Part shown: positions 38,444 to 50,751 of the stretch, one piece after another
Layout of the letters: each line of letters begins with the position of its first letter
Numbering within the stretch: the stretch's first letter is position 1
Source: Trogon surrucura
Taxonomy: Eukaryota > Chordata > Aves > Trogoniformes > Trogonidae
DNA length: 64,000 bases
Direction of reading: 5' to 3'
Assembly (NCBI GenBank): GCA_020746105.1
Contig: CM036629.1
Span: forward strand, 2,115,501 to 2,179,500
Position numbers and translations under genes: made by a program
Notes under the pieces: generated by a model
Told to the model about the DNA's origin: nothing
The model's database searches: none
Seen by the model: the letters and a program-made list of their open reading frames with translations, nothing else

Positions 38444-41400
38444 AAACCAAATAATACAGCTCACAAGTGAGAAGTTTCTGAATAAGAATAACCTGCCCCG
38501 GGTCTTTTTGTGGGAGGTGAGGTTCAGCCATCATTGCTGGAGTCCTTTATATTTTATCTCCAGATGATTTTATCCCAACCATTTTCCATTCAATGGTGAA
38601 GCTAGGAGATACGGCCACCGCGGTGGCAGGGGACAGCAGTCAAGCCAACAAGACAATGCACTGTGCTGGTAAGAGAGCGGGGCAGGAAAGAGGGAATTGA
38701 GTTAATGCTTTTATACCCCATCATCTTTACTGCTGTGAGACAGGGTGAGCTTCAGAACCATTTGGCAAACCCTAAACTTAAGTATGACCTGGAAGGAGCC
38801 AGGCTACGAGACGCTGGGTAGCCAGCAGGACTGCCCACCTCTGTGCGAAGGGCCTGCTGTGGTGTCAGCCTGCAGCTTCTCGGGTGGCTAAAAGCATCTC
38901 AGACCTGCTCATCACCTTGCCTGGCAATTCACTGGCATCCAACAGCGTTAAATTGCTGCCAGGCATGCCTGTGGTGCAGTTGTAAGAGACTCAGCAGCTC
39001 TCCCACGTGCGTCCCAAACACCAAAAGAAAGGTGTTATTTTCTTCCGTTCTTCTCTGCTACATTCTACACGTGATGGCCCCCACAAGCCCTACCAAGGTG
39101 GCTTCTCCCTTTGAGACACTCGCCCACAAAGCACACGCATGTGGGCTCGTAAGCGAGCAAGTGCAAGTTCAGCAACCAACGCCGTGGAGCAACAGATCTG
39201 AAAGTGCAACATGGACAATGCAGAAGGCTTCTCTCTGTTGCTGTTGGACAGGTCTGGTTACCTCCATAATCCGTGCGAGCTCAGGGAAGCCAGGCTACGG
39301 GGGAAAGCCAGTGTTCAAGCAGGAACTACCCACCAGTTAAAGCCCAGCTACAGCAGCAAATCCCCTGGCTCAGAATTACTTTAGTAGCTTCCGAAGGTAA
39401 ATACACCATAAAGCAGGAGAGGAAAGGGGGAGGACTCCAGCTAGCCGGGACGAAAGGCAATATCACAGGCTTAGCCAGGACCGGTGATCCTTTTGTGGCA
39501 GAAGTTGGTTTTATCTCTAGCAATTCACTAGCACCAAACCAGTTACTTACTAATTAAAAACTTGTGCCACGGTATATGACTTTCAAACAGTGTCACAGGC
39601 TACACTTTAGCCCCTTTCCGAGTTGCTTGACCAGTACAGGTTTGCTTCCAGTCAGCTGCAACGGAATGGGTGAAGCCCAGCTCCAACCTGGTCCAGAAAA
39701 CAGAAGCAGATGGTCACCCCAAGGCTGCCAGGCCACCCTGCTTCTCTTCTGAAGGTTACTTTTACCCAAAAGCACTTCCCCACTCTCCAGGGCTCCCAAA
39801 CAAAGTTCCAAAAACTAAAAGAAACCAGCTCCCCCTGCCCCGGGCTTTCTGCTCTGCTCTCAGCCTGGCATGAATCCCGCAGCAGCAGCAAGGTTTCTTC
39901 TAGGAAAAGGGCAGATTCAGCTCCTTCCAAGCTCGCTGCGACGAAGTGGCAGTCGCCTACACATCCAAGGTCCTCATCATCGTGTCCTGCAGTTTACCCC
40001 CAAATTCCCACGCTGTCCACTGGTCCTTTAAGGCCTGTGACTGAAATAACCACCGCACAGTCATGTCTGGCTTGTCTGAATTTCAGCTTCTCCAGGAGAG
40101 GCAGGGCAGGGGGGGAAGCTTGTTTCAAAAACCCCATGCTGCAAGTACTATAGTGTGACACCGGACTCTGTCCTGCAAAGGACATCTCAGAGATTCAGGG
40201 TCTGAGTCTGCACAGTAGTTCAAGATCTTAGTTCTCCACATCTGTGATTCAATCCTCATGCCCATCAGCTATGTTCACGGCAGAAAGGAGACCCCAGATT
40301 TGGTTCCTCCATCACTGTCTCTTCCTAGGATGACACCAAGCCTGAACTGGAATCGATGACAGAAGACTTACACCCGAGGATGCCAATCTCCATGTGTCTG
40401 TAAAGGTCACACCTTCACAGGACCACTGGGTACCTCACATGGTGGAAAGAAGAAAGACACAAGTTCTGGGGACCACACTGCACGTGGAAGGGACAACGCT
40501 TTCGGTGGTTCTATCTCTGCCACATGCAATGGGGCAGAGCAGGGGGGGAATTCTGGGCTTTGCGAAGGCGATGAGCGCAGACATGGGCGTTGTGAGCTCT
40601 GGAAGGACATATCTCCACAGGACAGCTGTGTGTGTGATGTCCTGCCAAAGGCATGTTGGCCCTCAACATTGGAAACGGATCTTCAGCAGCAGCTGAAATC
40701 CAAACTGCGGTGTTGATGAATTACAACAATATATATCTGAAATGCTTTCTATTTTGTTAATGAATAAAACAGGATCGTGGAACAAAGATAAAAAGGGAAT
40801 TCAGCTAGCTCGTTAGCCGAGTGGAAGCTTTCACAGCTTGAAGTGAAAGACTCATTTCTGGGAACACATGAAACTAAACCACACAAAAATTGAAAGTGGA
40901 TTGTAGGAAGCAAGAACAGGAAGAGAATGGACTAGATCAGACCTGGAAGGGCTTCGATGATCTATTAACGATGCGAAGAGACACAGTAATCATCTAAGGA
41001 AGCTGCTGAACAGTGAATCAGGAGGCCTGAATCTAGCTCCTTGTCCTGCTGAAGAGTGCACGTGGTGAGATGCTGCTTCAAGCAGCTAAAGGACAAGGCT
41101 CAAAGTACTGGGAGGAGTTGAATGGGTATAGTTGGTCTTGGCTTCAGTTGCCTGCCATAAAAACAAGTGAATTCAAGACACAGGACAGAAAGAGGTAGCA
41201 ACAAGTGCGAAAGAAATAGAAAGTTTATGTACGTTAGCTGTTTATAGCAGGAGGATGACTCAGTCTATCCCAGCAGTTTTCATGACAACCCAGATTAGGC
41301 CTTCAGCAAATCCCCACCTTGGAACTGGAAAAAGCCTCTGTATGTTGTACATAAATAGAAATTTTCCAGACACACGAGGACAGGAGCTCAGACTAACTGG

Positions 41401-44400
41401 ACGGACATTGCCCCACAATGTAAAACTACCATCAGGTTTTAATACTGTTACTCAGAATCTGACCTTGTTTATGGCAAATGCTAAGAACGAAAATAAGGGA
41501 AGAAAGGGAAAGGCTAGGCGTGTTTACCTCCTACCGAATTCTTTCTTCCACGCACCAGAGCAGGCTGCTGGTTACCGAAGATTGCCCCTTCCCCCTCCCA
41601 GGAATCACGTAGCTGTAAAAACTGAGAGCTCATCTGTCACAGGAGCAGACTCTCCTTGATGTACAGCCCAACACATTTAATAACCCAACGCCAGGAGAGG
41701 CTGACTTGTTGCCCAGTGATCCAGTAGTCTTGAGCGCAGGCTTCTTCCACGCGAGCTTTCTTGGGCACTGACATCTATCATTGCCTTTTATCCCAAGACT
41801 TACGTCCTTTCCACAATCAACACAGCGACTGTCTACTGCTTCCAGGTTCCTGTAGCCCATGTGAGACTATGACTGACTTACCTAGGGGCTTCATTCCTCC
41901 CTGGATCCAAGAAAACATCAGTGACAGAAAGAAAAGGCGGCTGCTATTGCGCACCAAAAACGAGCCAAGCATAGAGATGCTTCCTGAACTGAACCTCTCA
42001 GCTACAGCCTGCTCACAAAGGGACTCGTTATCCCTAAAACTAAACGTCGTAAAATGCAGCTAAGGGAGCTCTGGGCTTTCCTTACAAAACTCCACGGGAT
42101 TCCTGGGGTGTCTGTGATGGCAAGCAAAGACCAGCAGCTGCCTACAGCTGCTCCCTGTGCAAGCCATGCCTTACGCAGGTCGTGCATGGGCTATTTGGAA
42201 CGAGTTGGTGTGCTAGGAGGAGGCCTGTGAGCTAAACAGCTCCAAAGAGCTGGAAGCAGACTTCCAGGAGCACTAACCACAAGTGCTGCAAATGCAAGAT
42301 CGTGCCTCACGGCCTTGGTAGCAAGGAAAAGTCTATCCCGAGGAAAACGGAGCGGCAAAAAGTCTCGCCAGAGATGAAAGCCACTAGAAATGAATCAAAC
42401 GTGAAGCTGATGGATACAGAGCATAATGGCATTAGGTCAGGGCAGGCTTCATGGAAACAAAGAGACGGCGCTGCAACGGAAGCAGATTTTAAAGCGGAGG
42501 TGCACAGAGGAGTACGGAGCCAGCAGCAGGAGCACCGAGCACGAAGTCGTGAGGCAAAACTCGGGGTTTGGTGCAGACAGGTTGATCTTACTAACAGCAC
42601 CCAGAGCTGGAAAAGCTGCAATTATTAGGAACCACAGAGCAAGGAAGAGAATCAACGGGCGTCATTTACAGGTTTCTACAAGAAAGAAATTCTGTTTCGA
42701 CAAAATAATTCTAAGAATACATTGAAAAGAAACATTTTCCATTACTTACACAGAGACACATTTTTGGAGGGATGTCTAACGTCAAATATATTTCTGTGCT
42801 TGATGCATCAGCAGTGTTCTGGCAGATGCCCTTAGAAAAATAAAGCGCATGTTTGTGGGCATTCAACACCCTCTTTGGGAGACACTTTCCTCAGCCTGTC
42901 ACTTGGGCTGAGTTCAGCACCAGAGGTGTTTCACTGGAAAATACAACGTATTTTTGTTGGTGTTATCCAGGAGGGTTCCAAAGTCTACAGAGCTGATGCT
43001 TACATCTGGGGAAAAATCTGCAGAAAAGGCACGACACAGAGCTCCAACTCACTTTGGAAAGAGCTGGAGCTGCTCAGCTAAAGCTGAATTCCACGTACTG
43101 GAAGCAGAGGAGAGATACCAGGCGGAGAACAGTTTGGCAAGACGTACCCGGCTGCCACAACGGACGAGGAGATTCAAGGATTTCCTGGAATGACGGTGTG
43201 CAAACAAAGTCGCCCTACTTCAGCTGCTCAAATTAGCAACCCGAGAGAGCTACTGTACAAAAAAAGCTGACCCAGGGAACAAAGGATGCTGATGTTTAAC
43301 AGAGTACAAGTGGGAACTGAAGCAACGAGGCTTCAGTCTTTAGACGCCGTGATACACACCTAGAGAGGGTATCAGCACAGTCTCTGTCACCAGCACGGTC
43401 AAAATCAAGACCTTGGTGTACGCAGAACTAGTGTGCTCCAAAAGGCTTAGAAATTTTGGGCACAGTCGGTGGTTACATGTTTCAAAGCAGAATTCTTCCT
43501 TGAGGAAGACAAGTGCTACCTGCGATCAACCACAAACCGCGGACACGACTGGGATCCATGACCAGGACCACCACCGCCGCCAAAAAGATGCTGACGATGC
43601 GCTCCTCGAGCACAGAGTTCTGTTTCAGCTACAAACACACGATTTGCAAAGCAGATAAAAACGTCTGGTGGTTGCAGAGACCTACTCTACACACTCTTAT
43701 TTATTGCTCCGGTGATGCCAACGAGAGCTTTGCGTAGTGTGATAGATCGAAGAGATGGATTGCTATCTCCTCCTGCCCACCCAGCACCCGCACTACCAGA
43801 AACAGACCTACCACATGCGGGGATCTCCTGTGCTAGAAAACTTGTCATAATAAACTGGATAAGCCTCGTTGCCCAAATATTTATAAAACAACACAATCCA
43901 TTCCGTATACGTTCTTGGAAAGAACGCAGATTGCGAATGCCAGATCTATTGCAGAAGACAAGATCTCACAGGTAGGATCAAGCTCGTAGACTCCCAAGGC
44001 ATCTTTAATCTCAATAGGATCTTCTGGTTTGGTGATGGGATTTTGTCTAAAAGCACTAGGATAATGGAGGAATAAACAATCACGTGGAAGGAGTAGCTCA
44101 GGATTGTAACATATGCCAAAACCAATTAAATCAGTGGTCTCAAAAGACCTTTTCACCAGAACAACGCAGGTATATTTTCACTATGAAAACAGCAGGTGAT
44201 TTGCATTATTAAATCTCTTTCTATGATACAGCTCACTAGAAGACAGGGCAGCTAACAAAACCGAGCTGCTTTGTGCTAAATGAACTGCTGGTGCTTGTTG
44301 ATGGGCTCAGCCACCTGTAGTGAAATCAAGATCTGGAGTTTCCTTTTTGACTTACTCCTATTAGCACCAGCGCAACGGGTTGGTGTAAAACGCCAAAACA

Positions 44401-47400
44401 GCGCAGGACCTGCTAAAAAAAAGCTACAGAGTCAGCCTCTCTGACTGTGTTTTGTTCCTACAGTTGTTAGGCTTGGCAAGCGAAGGAGAGCATGAGGAGG
44501 GGGAAAGAGAAGTGGTGGAAGATTCAGCCCGATGCCAACGTGTGGGCGTCGGTGGGGAGTGCCAGGAAATCTGCAGAGACCCTGCTCACCGGGGAAATCA
44601 CCACGGTGATGGATCTGTGGCCTCCCAAGTGCGTTGTAGATAAGGACTCGGCAGGCTGAAGCGGCAAGAACGGTTTTATTTCAAGAAATCAGCGAGTTTG
44701 ATCTGCTCTGCGGGGCACGGTAAAGTTATTGGAGCAGATTAAACACCAGAACAAGGTTTCTAATCTGCAACCCTGAGTCTTGGTTTTATTCACGTGTGCT
44801 GACTCCGAGCTAATTATGCTTAATCATAGCATAATTGTAGTAATAAAGACAAATAATACTGCTTATGAGTGAATGACCAAAGCCACTGAACTGGTGACAA
44901 AAACCCCTTGTGAATGAATTACTAGAGTCGTACAATAGGTGCTGTGCAAGGAAGAAAGGTTCAAGCTTCAAAGAGACACAAAGGCCCATAAGAGCAAGGA
45001 ATACAGGGCAAGAAAATACCATCATATTTAGGAATAATATTTAGAGCTTAATAGGAAGTAGCCTTAGCACGCCAGCAACTGAAGCAGTCAAGATTTTCAG
45101 GACAGGCACAGAAAACAACACATCATAGGAGGGGACTAAAGGGCAAGAAGGTTGTTTTGACGCAAAATTCTGTTCCCATCACGTGCGAGGGGCAGCACGG
45201 GGGAAGGACCAGATCTGAAAGGAGAAACAGGATATAAGTAAGATGAGTACAGGCCAAGAAGGACCGCAAAAGTACGGACAAGTATTTGATGTGATCGAGA
45301 AGAAAAAGCCAAACGAGGGGAAGCTTCTGAATGGATACGATCTGGGCAAAAGTCAGCGTCCATCAAGGCCAAAAGGATGTTGCATTAATGGAGACATGAT
45401 GAGATAACAACTTGGACAGGAGTTTTAGCTGCGAAGAAGAAAAGATTCAATATTTATGGTTGAAAACACGTAGCACAGGAACAGGAAAACAGGGAGATGT
45501 TTACTGGCCAGAAATAGAAGGAAAATCTCTATCCACCACCTGAATCGTATCAGCTGAGACAAGTCCTCCCAGGAGACTTGCCTTCCCCTCCCACATCGCG
45601 CAGCTTCCTCCTTTCACTCGGCTTCCCTTCCCAGCTCTCCGTTATCATTTGGATGTCTGTCTTTTCTTCTGCAAAGGACTTGACCAAGGAAAACAAGAGG
45701 GCTTGTAAATCTGCCTGGCCTGCATGTGGCTGTTTGATGTCTGGAGCACACAGACACATTGCTGAAATTTATGGTTTCCACGGAGGATTGAGAAAAAGAG
45801 AAATTTATGTTAGGAAAATGTGACCGTCATCTTCGTTTATCTCCCAGTTTTGTAATGGAAAACAGGCATTTTACAAACGCATACACACAAAGCCCAGCGT
45901 GAAACCGCTCGTGAACTTTGAGCACGCTCACCAAGAGCCATTCCATACAGGCTGGCAATAATAACATTAATAAGGCAATAAATCACACGCCATCTGTATC
46001 ATCGCATCACCATCCACCTGGCAGGGAGAAAAGCACCCCGTGGAGAAGCAAGGCAGCGGCAGCTCTTTCCTCTCCCACCCTTCATTCTGTCTGGATCAAC
46101 CAAAAGACTTTGGATCTTTCGGACCAGCAGACTGATCACAAACATCCCCCCTCCAGCCCTTACAGAAGTGGTTGCACGTCAGGCAGGCAGCACACGCACC
46201 GTGGAGCGACACCAGATTTACCGACGGCTCCCAAGTGACAGCTTCAGGGAAGCCCAGCCCAAACACGTGGGTTACCTGGAAACTCCTCGCACCGAGGCAG
46301 GCGGGTAAGTGGAGCAGCTCGAGCAAAATCAGCTGGAAGGAGTCAAGCCGTTAAAAGAGAAACCTTCAAATCTGTACGTTAAATAATACGGACAAATTTG
46401 CATTCCCGCTAAATGAGTGTGCTTTTCAGCCCTTGGCAGCTCGCTTGGAGTCTTGAATTTACAGCAGGAAACAATACAGATTATCCTTCAGACAACCACA
46501 GTTTATTTCTCAAGACTGTTTGCAAGGAAACCTGAAACTTGCAAGCAGATACAAGAGTATCCATTTGAGCTGGTACCAAATCATTCGAATTCAAAGCTAC
46601 CTCAATTTCTGAAGCTTACATCAAGCCATTTCTAAGTATTTAAACCATTTTGCAAGCATTTAGACAGGAAGCTTTTCTATACTCACCCTGGAGGAAGAGG
46701 TGGCATAATTGACATGTGTCCTGCACTACCTTAAGTGTGGCTGTGGAGTTATTTATGTGCTTTTCCTGACTTCTTTTGACACAGGAGTTGATTGCAGTGC
46801 TGCATGATTACGTCTGCATCTCTGAGTCTTTCTTTCTCAGCTGGAAAGTCTCAAGTTCCAAGCTGGGATTCCCTCTCCACCCCCTTCTCGTCTGCTTAAC
46901 CCTCCTTCTGCTGGAAGTGTCTAGTAAACACCCACAAAACCCTGTAGGTACAACAGGCTGCAGAGAAGCAGGAAGTGGGAAGGCAGCATTTTAAGAGGAA
47001 AAAAAAAAAAGTATATTCTTTGATGCTCCCTCCTTATTAACTCTGTGCTACAAGAAAGCTCTTTTTAATTACGGTACTTTTAACCACGGACCCTTAGAAA
47101 CCAACCGGTCTCAAAGGAGTAGGGATTTCGAGTCTGTCTTTTTTGATTTTTTTTTTTAAATAGTTTCTGTCTTGAATTCTTTTTTTTCTGATCTTTATCA
47201 GCCCACCCCTCCTCCCTCTGTTCTCAGACCACCTACGGACAGAAGCATTGTTCAGCAGGGAGACTTTTGCTGTCGGCTACAAGCAGGCATCTCCGCACAG
47301 AAGCTATCGCTTTTCTCTTTCGCTGGCTGCAACTTGGGACAAGGCGCTTCCAGCCCTCCTCAACCCTCATACGTTGAGAACCTCGCAGCAGACGAGAACG

Positions 47401-49076
47401 CGTGCTCCCCACCCCGCAGCCGGTTGTGCAGGACCAAGTAGCTGCCCACCTGATTTCTGAGCTGGCTGGTTCCTCTGTGACACAGCCGGGCATGCCTGCC
47501 ACTTCTTCATCATCCTGCCCAGACCCGTTGCAGGAACAGCACCAGAGCTCAGGCTGCTCTGACAGTTCTGAGTAAAGCTGGCACGTGTAGACAAGCCACT
47601 ACAGAGTAAAAACCTGCACGCTGCGGCTTCCGCTCAAGTCACTAGAGCCTGCATCTCTGTTGCATCCCACGCTCCGCTGCCAGCCTGTATTTCTCTGCAG
47701 AAAGTAAAGGACACAACCTGAAAACAGAAACTAAGGAGCTGTAAAACCTGCCTGTGATCAAACGTGGGGGCTGTTGGTAACTCAGACCCAGCAGCCGCAG
47801 AGAGGCAGGTCCTGCTGGAGCAGTGGGAGCTACTGCCAACTGTCAGGATCTCCCCAGGAGTAATTTTGGGGACATCTGTCTCTCAGATACAAGAAAACTC
47901 CAGTATCCATCTATTAAGATAAGGAAGATTGAGTACTCTAGATATTAACTTAGGCAACATAAAGCTTCCTGCCTCACAGCACCTACGCGAGGGGTAGACA
48001 ACGGTGTCGGTCATGGCCGTCCTTCACCGTGTACACCTGGTATTTCGACGGAGGGATGTGTTCCCAGCACTGCTTCCAAGTAACTACAGGGATGTCAAAT
48101 ATCTGGGGTGAAGGAATACCCTTGAGTGGCAGCAGACACCCCTGGTTCGCGTGGGGATCTCAGCTCTGCCTACGGCAGCACAGACGGAAATGACACCGTA
48201 CACACCAGTGAGCTTGTATTGTCTCTCTGCCCAAGTTAATGCAGTCAGCAACTTGTGTGAAAGATAGGAGGTTGCTCTAGGCTTTCACATTGACAGACTT
48301 TATTTAGGGATTTATTCCACTGGCAGCTGAGCCCTTTTAGTAAATCCAGAACAAGGGTAATCAACTAGTGATGGGTTTCTGAAGACTTCAGTGCCGATCT
48401 CACTTTCACATAAGTAGGAAGAGTGTTTAAGATATAGAATGATACCTCTTTTTAAAATTTGCAGTTGATTAAAGCTGAAACCGTAGAGAACAGGGTTAGA
48501 AAAGACCCACAAACTACAGAAATAAGCACCCGAGACCTACACCAGCACACTGCAAAAAACAGAGAAAAGGAGAAAATTCTCATCAGAGAAGAATGAGCTT
48601 TCAAGCAGGCCAGTGATGGTCATGAGACAAACTGTTTGGAGGCAGAAACTGATACCTTCATGAACTCCAGACCGCATGACACAACAGGAACGCCAACCTC
48701 CGCTGCAGTCAGGAGGGTTTGGTCTCTCAGTTACTTGGCTCTGAGCAAACGCTGAAGGAGAAACTGCTCACCCTGTGCTGACTGTTTCGCTGTGCCTCAT
48801 CGCTCCCAGAGGAGTCTCAAGGCTCAGGGTCCTGCCGACTACCTGAAGAGCTCAAGAAGAATTTCTAATGTCACAGGAGACAGGAAACCAGCAGCCCTGC
48901 TGGCACATTTTCATTTTACGGGTTTTGAATTCAGGCTGTTTCACACGTCACTGGGTTGTGCTTTATGGTATGTGCTGAGTAGGGAGACGACAGAGGCAAC
49001 GTCCTCCGAGCGAGTCCAGGGAATGGATTTAAGGACTATGGGCTTTACTGTCTGCGTATCTTGGCGTGAGACAGGT
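38444..49076. other. Intergenic sequence, no gene recognised
   Basis: No coding exon is supported. The longest frame worth a note is 43881-44156 on the minus strand (91 codons), which has no recognised family. Homopolymer tracts occur at 46998-47010 and 47141-47159. The area around 38700-41700 has a somewhat different texture, with few A/T runs, and could include old, unrecognised repeats. Confidence 0.6.
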
Positions 49077-49316
49077 GGAAGCTGCAAGACTGGGGGAGCC
49101 ACGGGCACCCCACGGGATAACCCTGGAAGCTGCAAGACTGGGGGAGCCACGGGCACCCCATGGGATAACCCTGGAAACTGCAAGACTGGGGGAGCCACGG
49201 GCACCCCATGGGATAACCCTGGAAACTGCAAGACTGGGGGAGCCACGGGCACTCCACGGGATAACCCTGGAAGCTGCAAGACTGGGGGAGCCACGGGCAC
49301 CCCACGGGATAACCCT
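49077..49316 (+). repeat. Five-copy 48-bp GC-rich minisatellite
   Basis: Units start at 49077, 49125, 49173, 49221 and 49269, each exactly 48 bp. They have the form GGARCTGCAAGACTGGGGGA followed by GCCACGGGCA and a CCACGGGATAACCCT-like end. Variants are G/A at base 5 and C/T at two later sites. Because 48 is a multiple of three, several frames on both strands stay open through the array, producing long artificial ORFs (for example 48792-49487 plus, 48941-49348 minus). The pattern of variants suggests unequal exchange among copies. I do not regard it as coding. Confidence 0.97.
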
Positions 49317-50317
49317 GGCACACTTATCGCGCAGCGCCAGGCCGCCACAGATCAAGGGCCGCTCCCGCTCCCGTCACACGTCGCGGGGCTGCGTTTGGCG
49401 ATAGTCTTGCCAGTGGCAGCTGATCAAGAGCAGACGGTACCTAAAGACGAGGAATCCACCTCTCTCGACAGTTTGTTCAGCCATTAATCTTCCCTCGCAC
49501 GCGCTGTCAAACTCTTGGCCTCATTTCCCACCTGAATTTGAGACTTATTTATGGTTCTTGCAACTCCCTCGCTGCCCAAACTGAAGAGCTCTCCACCAGC
49601 CAGTGTTTTCTTCCCAAGAGCAACGCTCCAATCGAGGGCTTTTAAATCTCACCCTCTGTTTGCCCAAATCTTCACACCGATTAAAGCTGCAAAGATGTAA
49701 AGGGACTCAGAGCCAAAAGCTTGCAGCCGTGAGGGAGCTCGAATCCAAGCACACGCTTCTGTCAAGCTCATTTCTTGCCCAGCACAGAGAACTCCACACT
49801 GCGAATGGGATCAGTGAAATAACACACCTAAAAAAAAAAAACCTCCACAAAATAAAAGCAAACCCACGCAGAAAAAGCCTCCCTCAAAACATCCAGTCAC
49901 TACCTATGAAGCTTTATCAGTCCCAAGTGTGTTGCAATTGCTCAAAGAAAGGAATGGGCACGGAAACCCGTGTCAGTCAGTGCTTAGATATTCACAGAAA
50001 TCCAAGTGTCTTGTGGGAATACGCCTCCAAAAGCTGATTTTCTGGCAGGAAGGATTAAAACCTTCTACCTTTTTACAAGAAGCAAAACGAAAGGAACAAT
50101 ATATTTTCACTAAGGTGCATTCAGCCTTTTGCCACAGAATAAAATTTCTGTGAAAAAACCCAAACATCAGAGATAGAAAGCATGGAGATACACTTTTGGG
50201 AAAAAAAAAAAATAAATCTGAGACAGACCATGCCAGAGAAGCTCCCAGATTCATTATAATGGTCAATTTAACTAGAACTCAAAGGATTTTCAGGCAGAAC
50301 TCAAAACAGATGTAATT

Positions 50318-50341
50318 CCCCCCCCCCCCCCCCCCCGCCCC
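50318..50341 (+). repeat. Poly(C) run
   Basis: C19 at 50318-50336, then G and four more C. The complementary G-run could form quadruplex structures. Run length may be affected by sequencing error. Confidence 0.9.
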
Positions 50342-50699
50342 GGATGTTTTCAAACTATTTAAAAATGTAGCAAGGTATAAACAAAACTGAACAAAAATAA
50401 TAAATCAGAAGGGAAAATAAAAAAAACAACAAACCTCTGCCCTCCACCTTGCCCCTGCCTACCTCCAAAGCTGCTGTTCCTGGGACAAAAGCAGGACATT
50501 TTTGTCACTACGGGATTTCAGAAAACCGAAGAACTTCTCAACAAGAACCCAGGGCTGCACGTTTTAACCGCAGGAAGGAGCGAAAGGCAACCTGAAGGAA
50601 TGAAAAGGGAGGAAGGGGCTCAAAACCAACCGACAAACTGCTTCTCCTCTTTTCCCTCGATTCCTCGCGCCTCCTCTTTTACGAGCATTTTGGTGTGGG

Positions 50700-50751
50700 T
50701 TTTTTTTTGTTGGGGTTGGTTTGGGTTTTTTTGTTGTTTTTTTTTTTTTTG
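50700..50751 (+). repeat. T/G low-complexity tract
   Basis: A 52-bp tract consisting only of T and G, with GGGGTTGG and long T-runs. It is simple sequence. Confidence 0.9.

Noticed and set aside
48792-49487. 231-codon plus-strand frame as a repeat-protein gene
   Set aside because: The length is due to a 48-bp minisatellite that keeps several frames on both strands open. The flanks show no family, promoter or splice signal.
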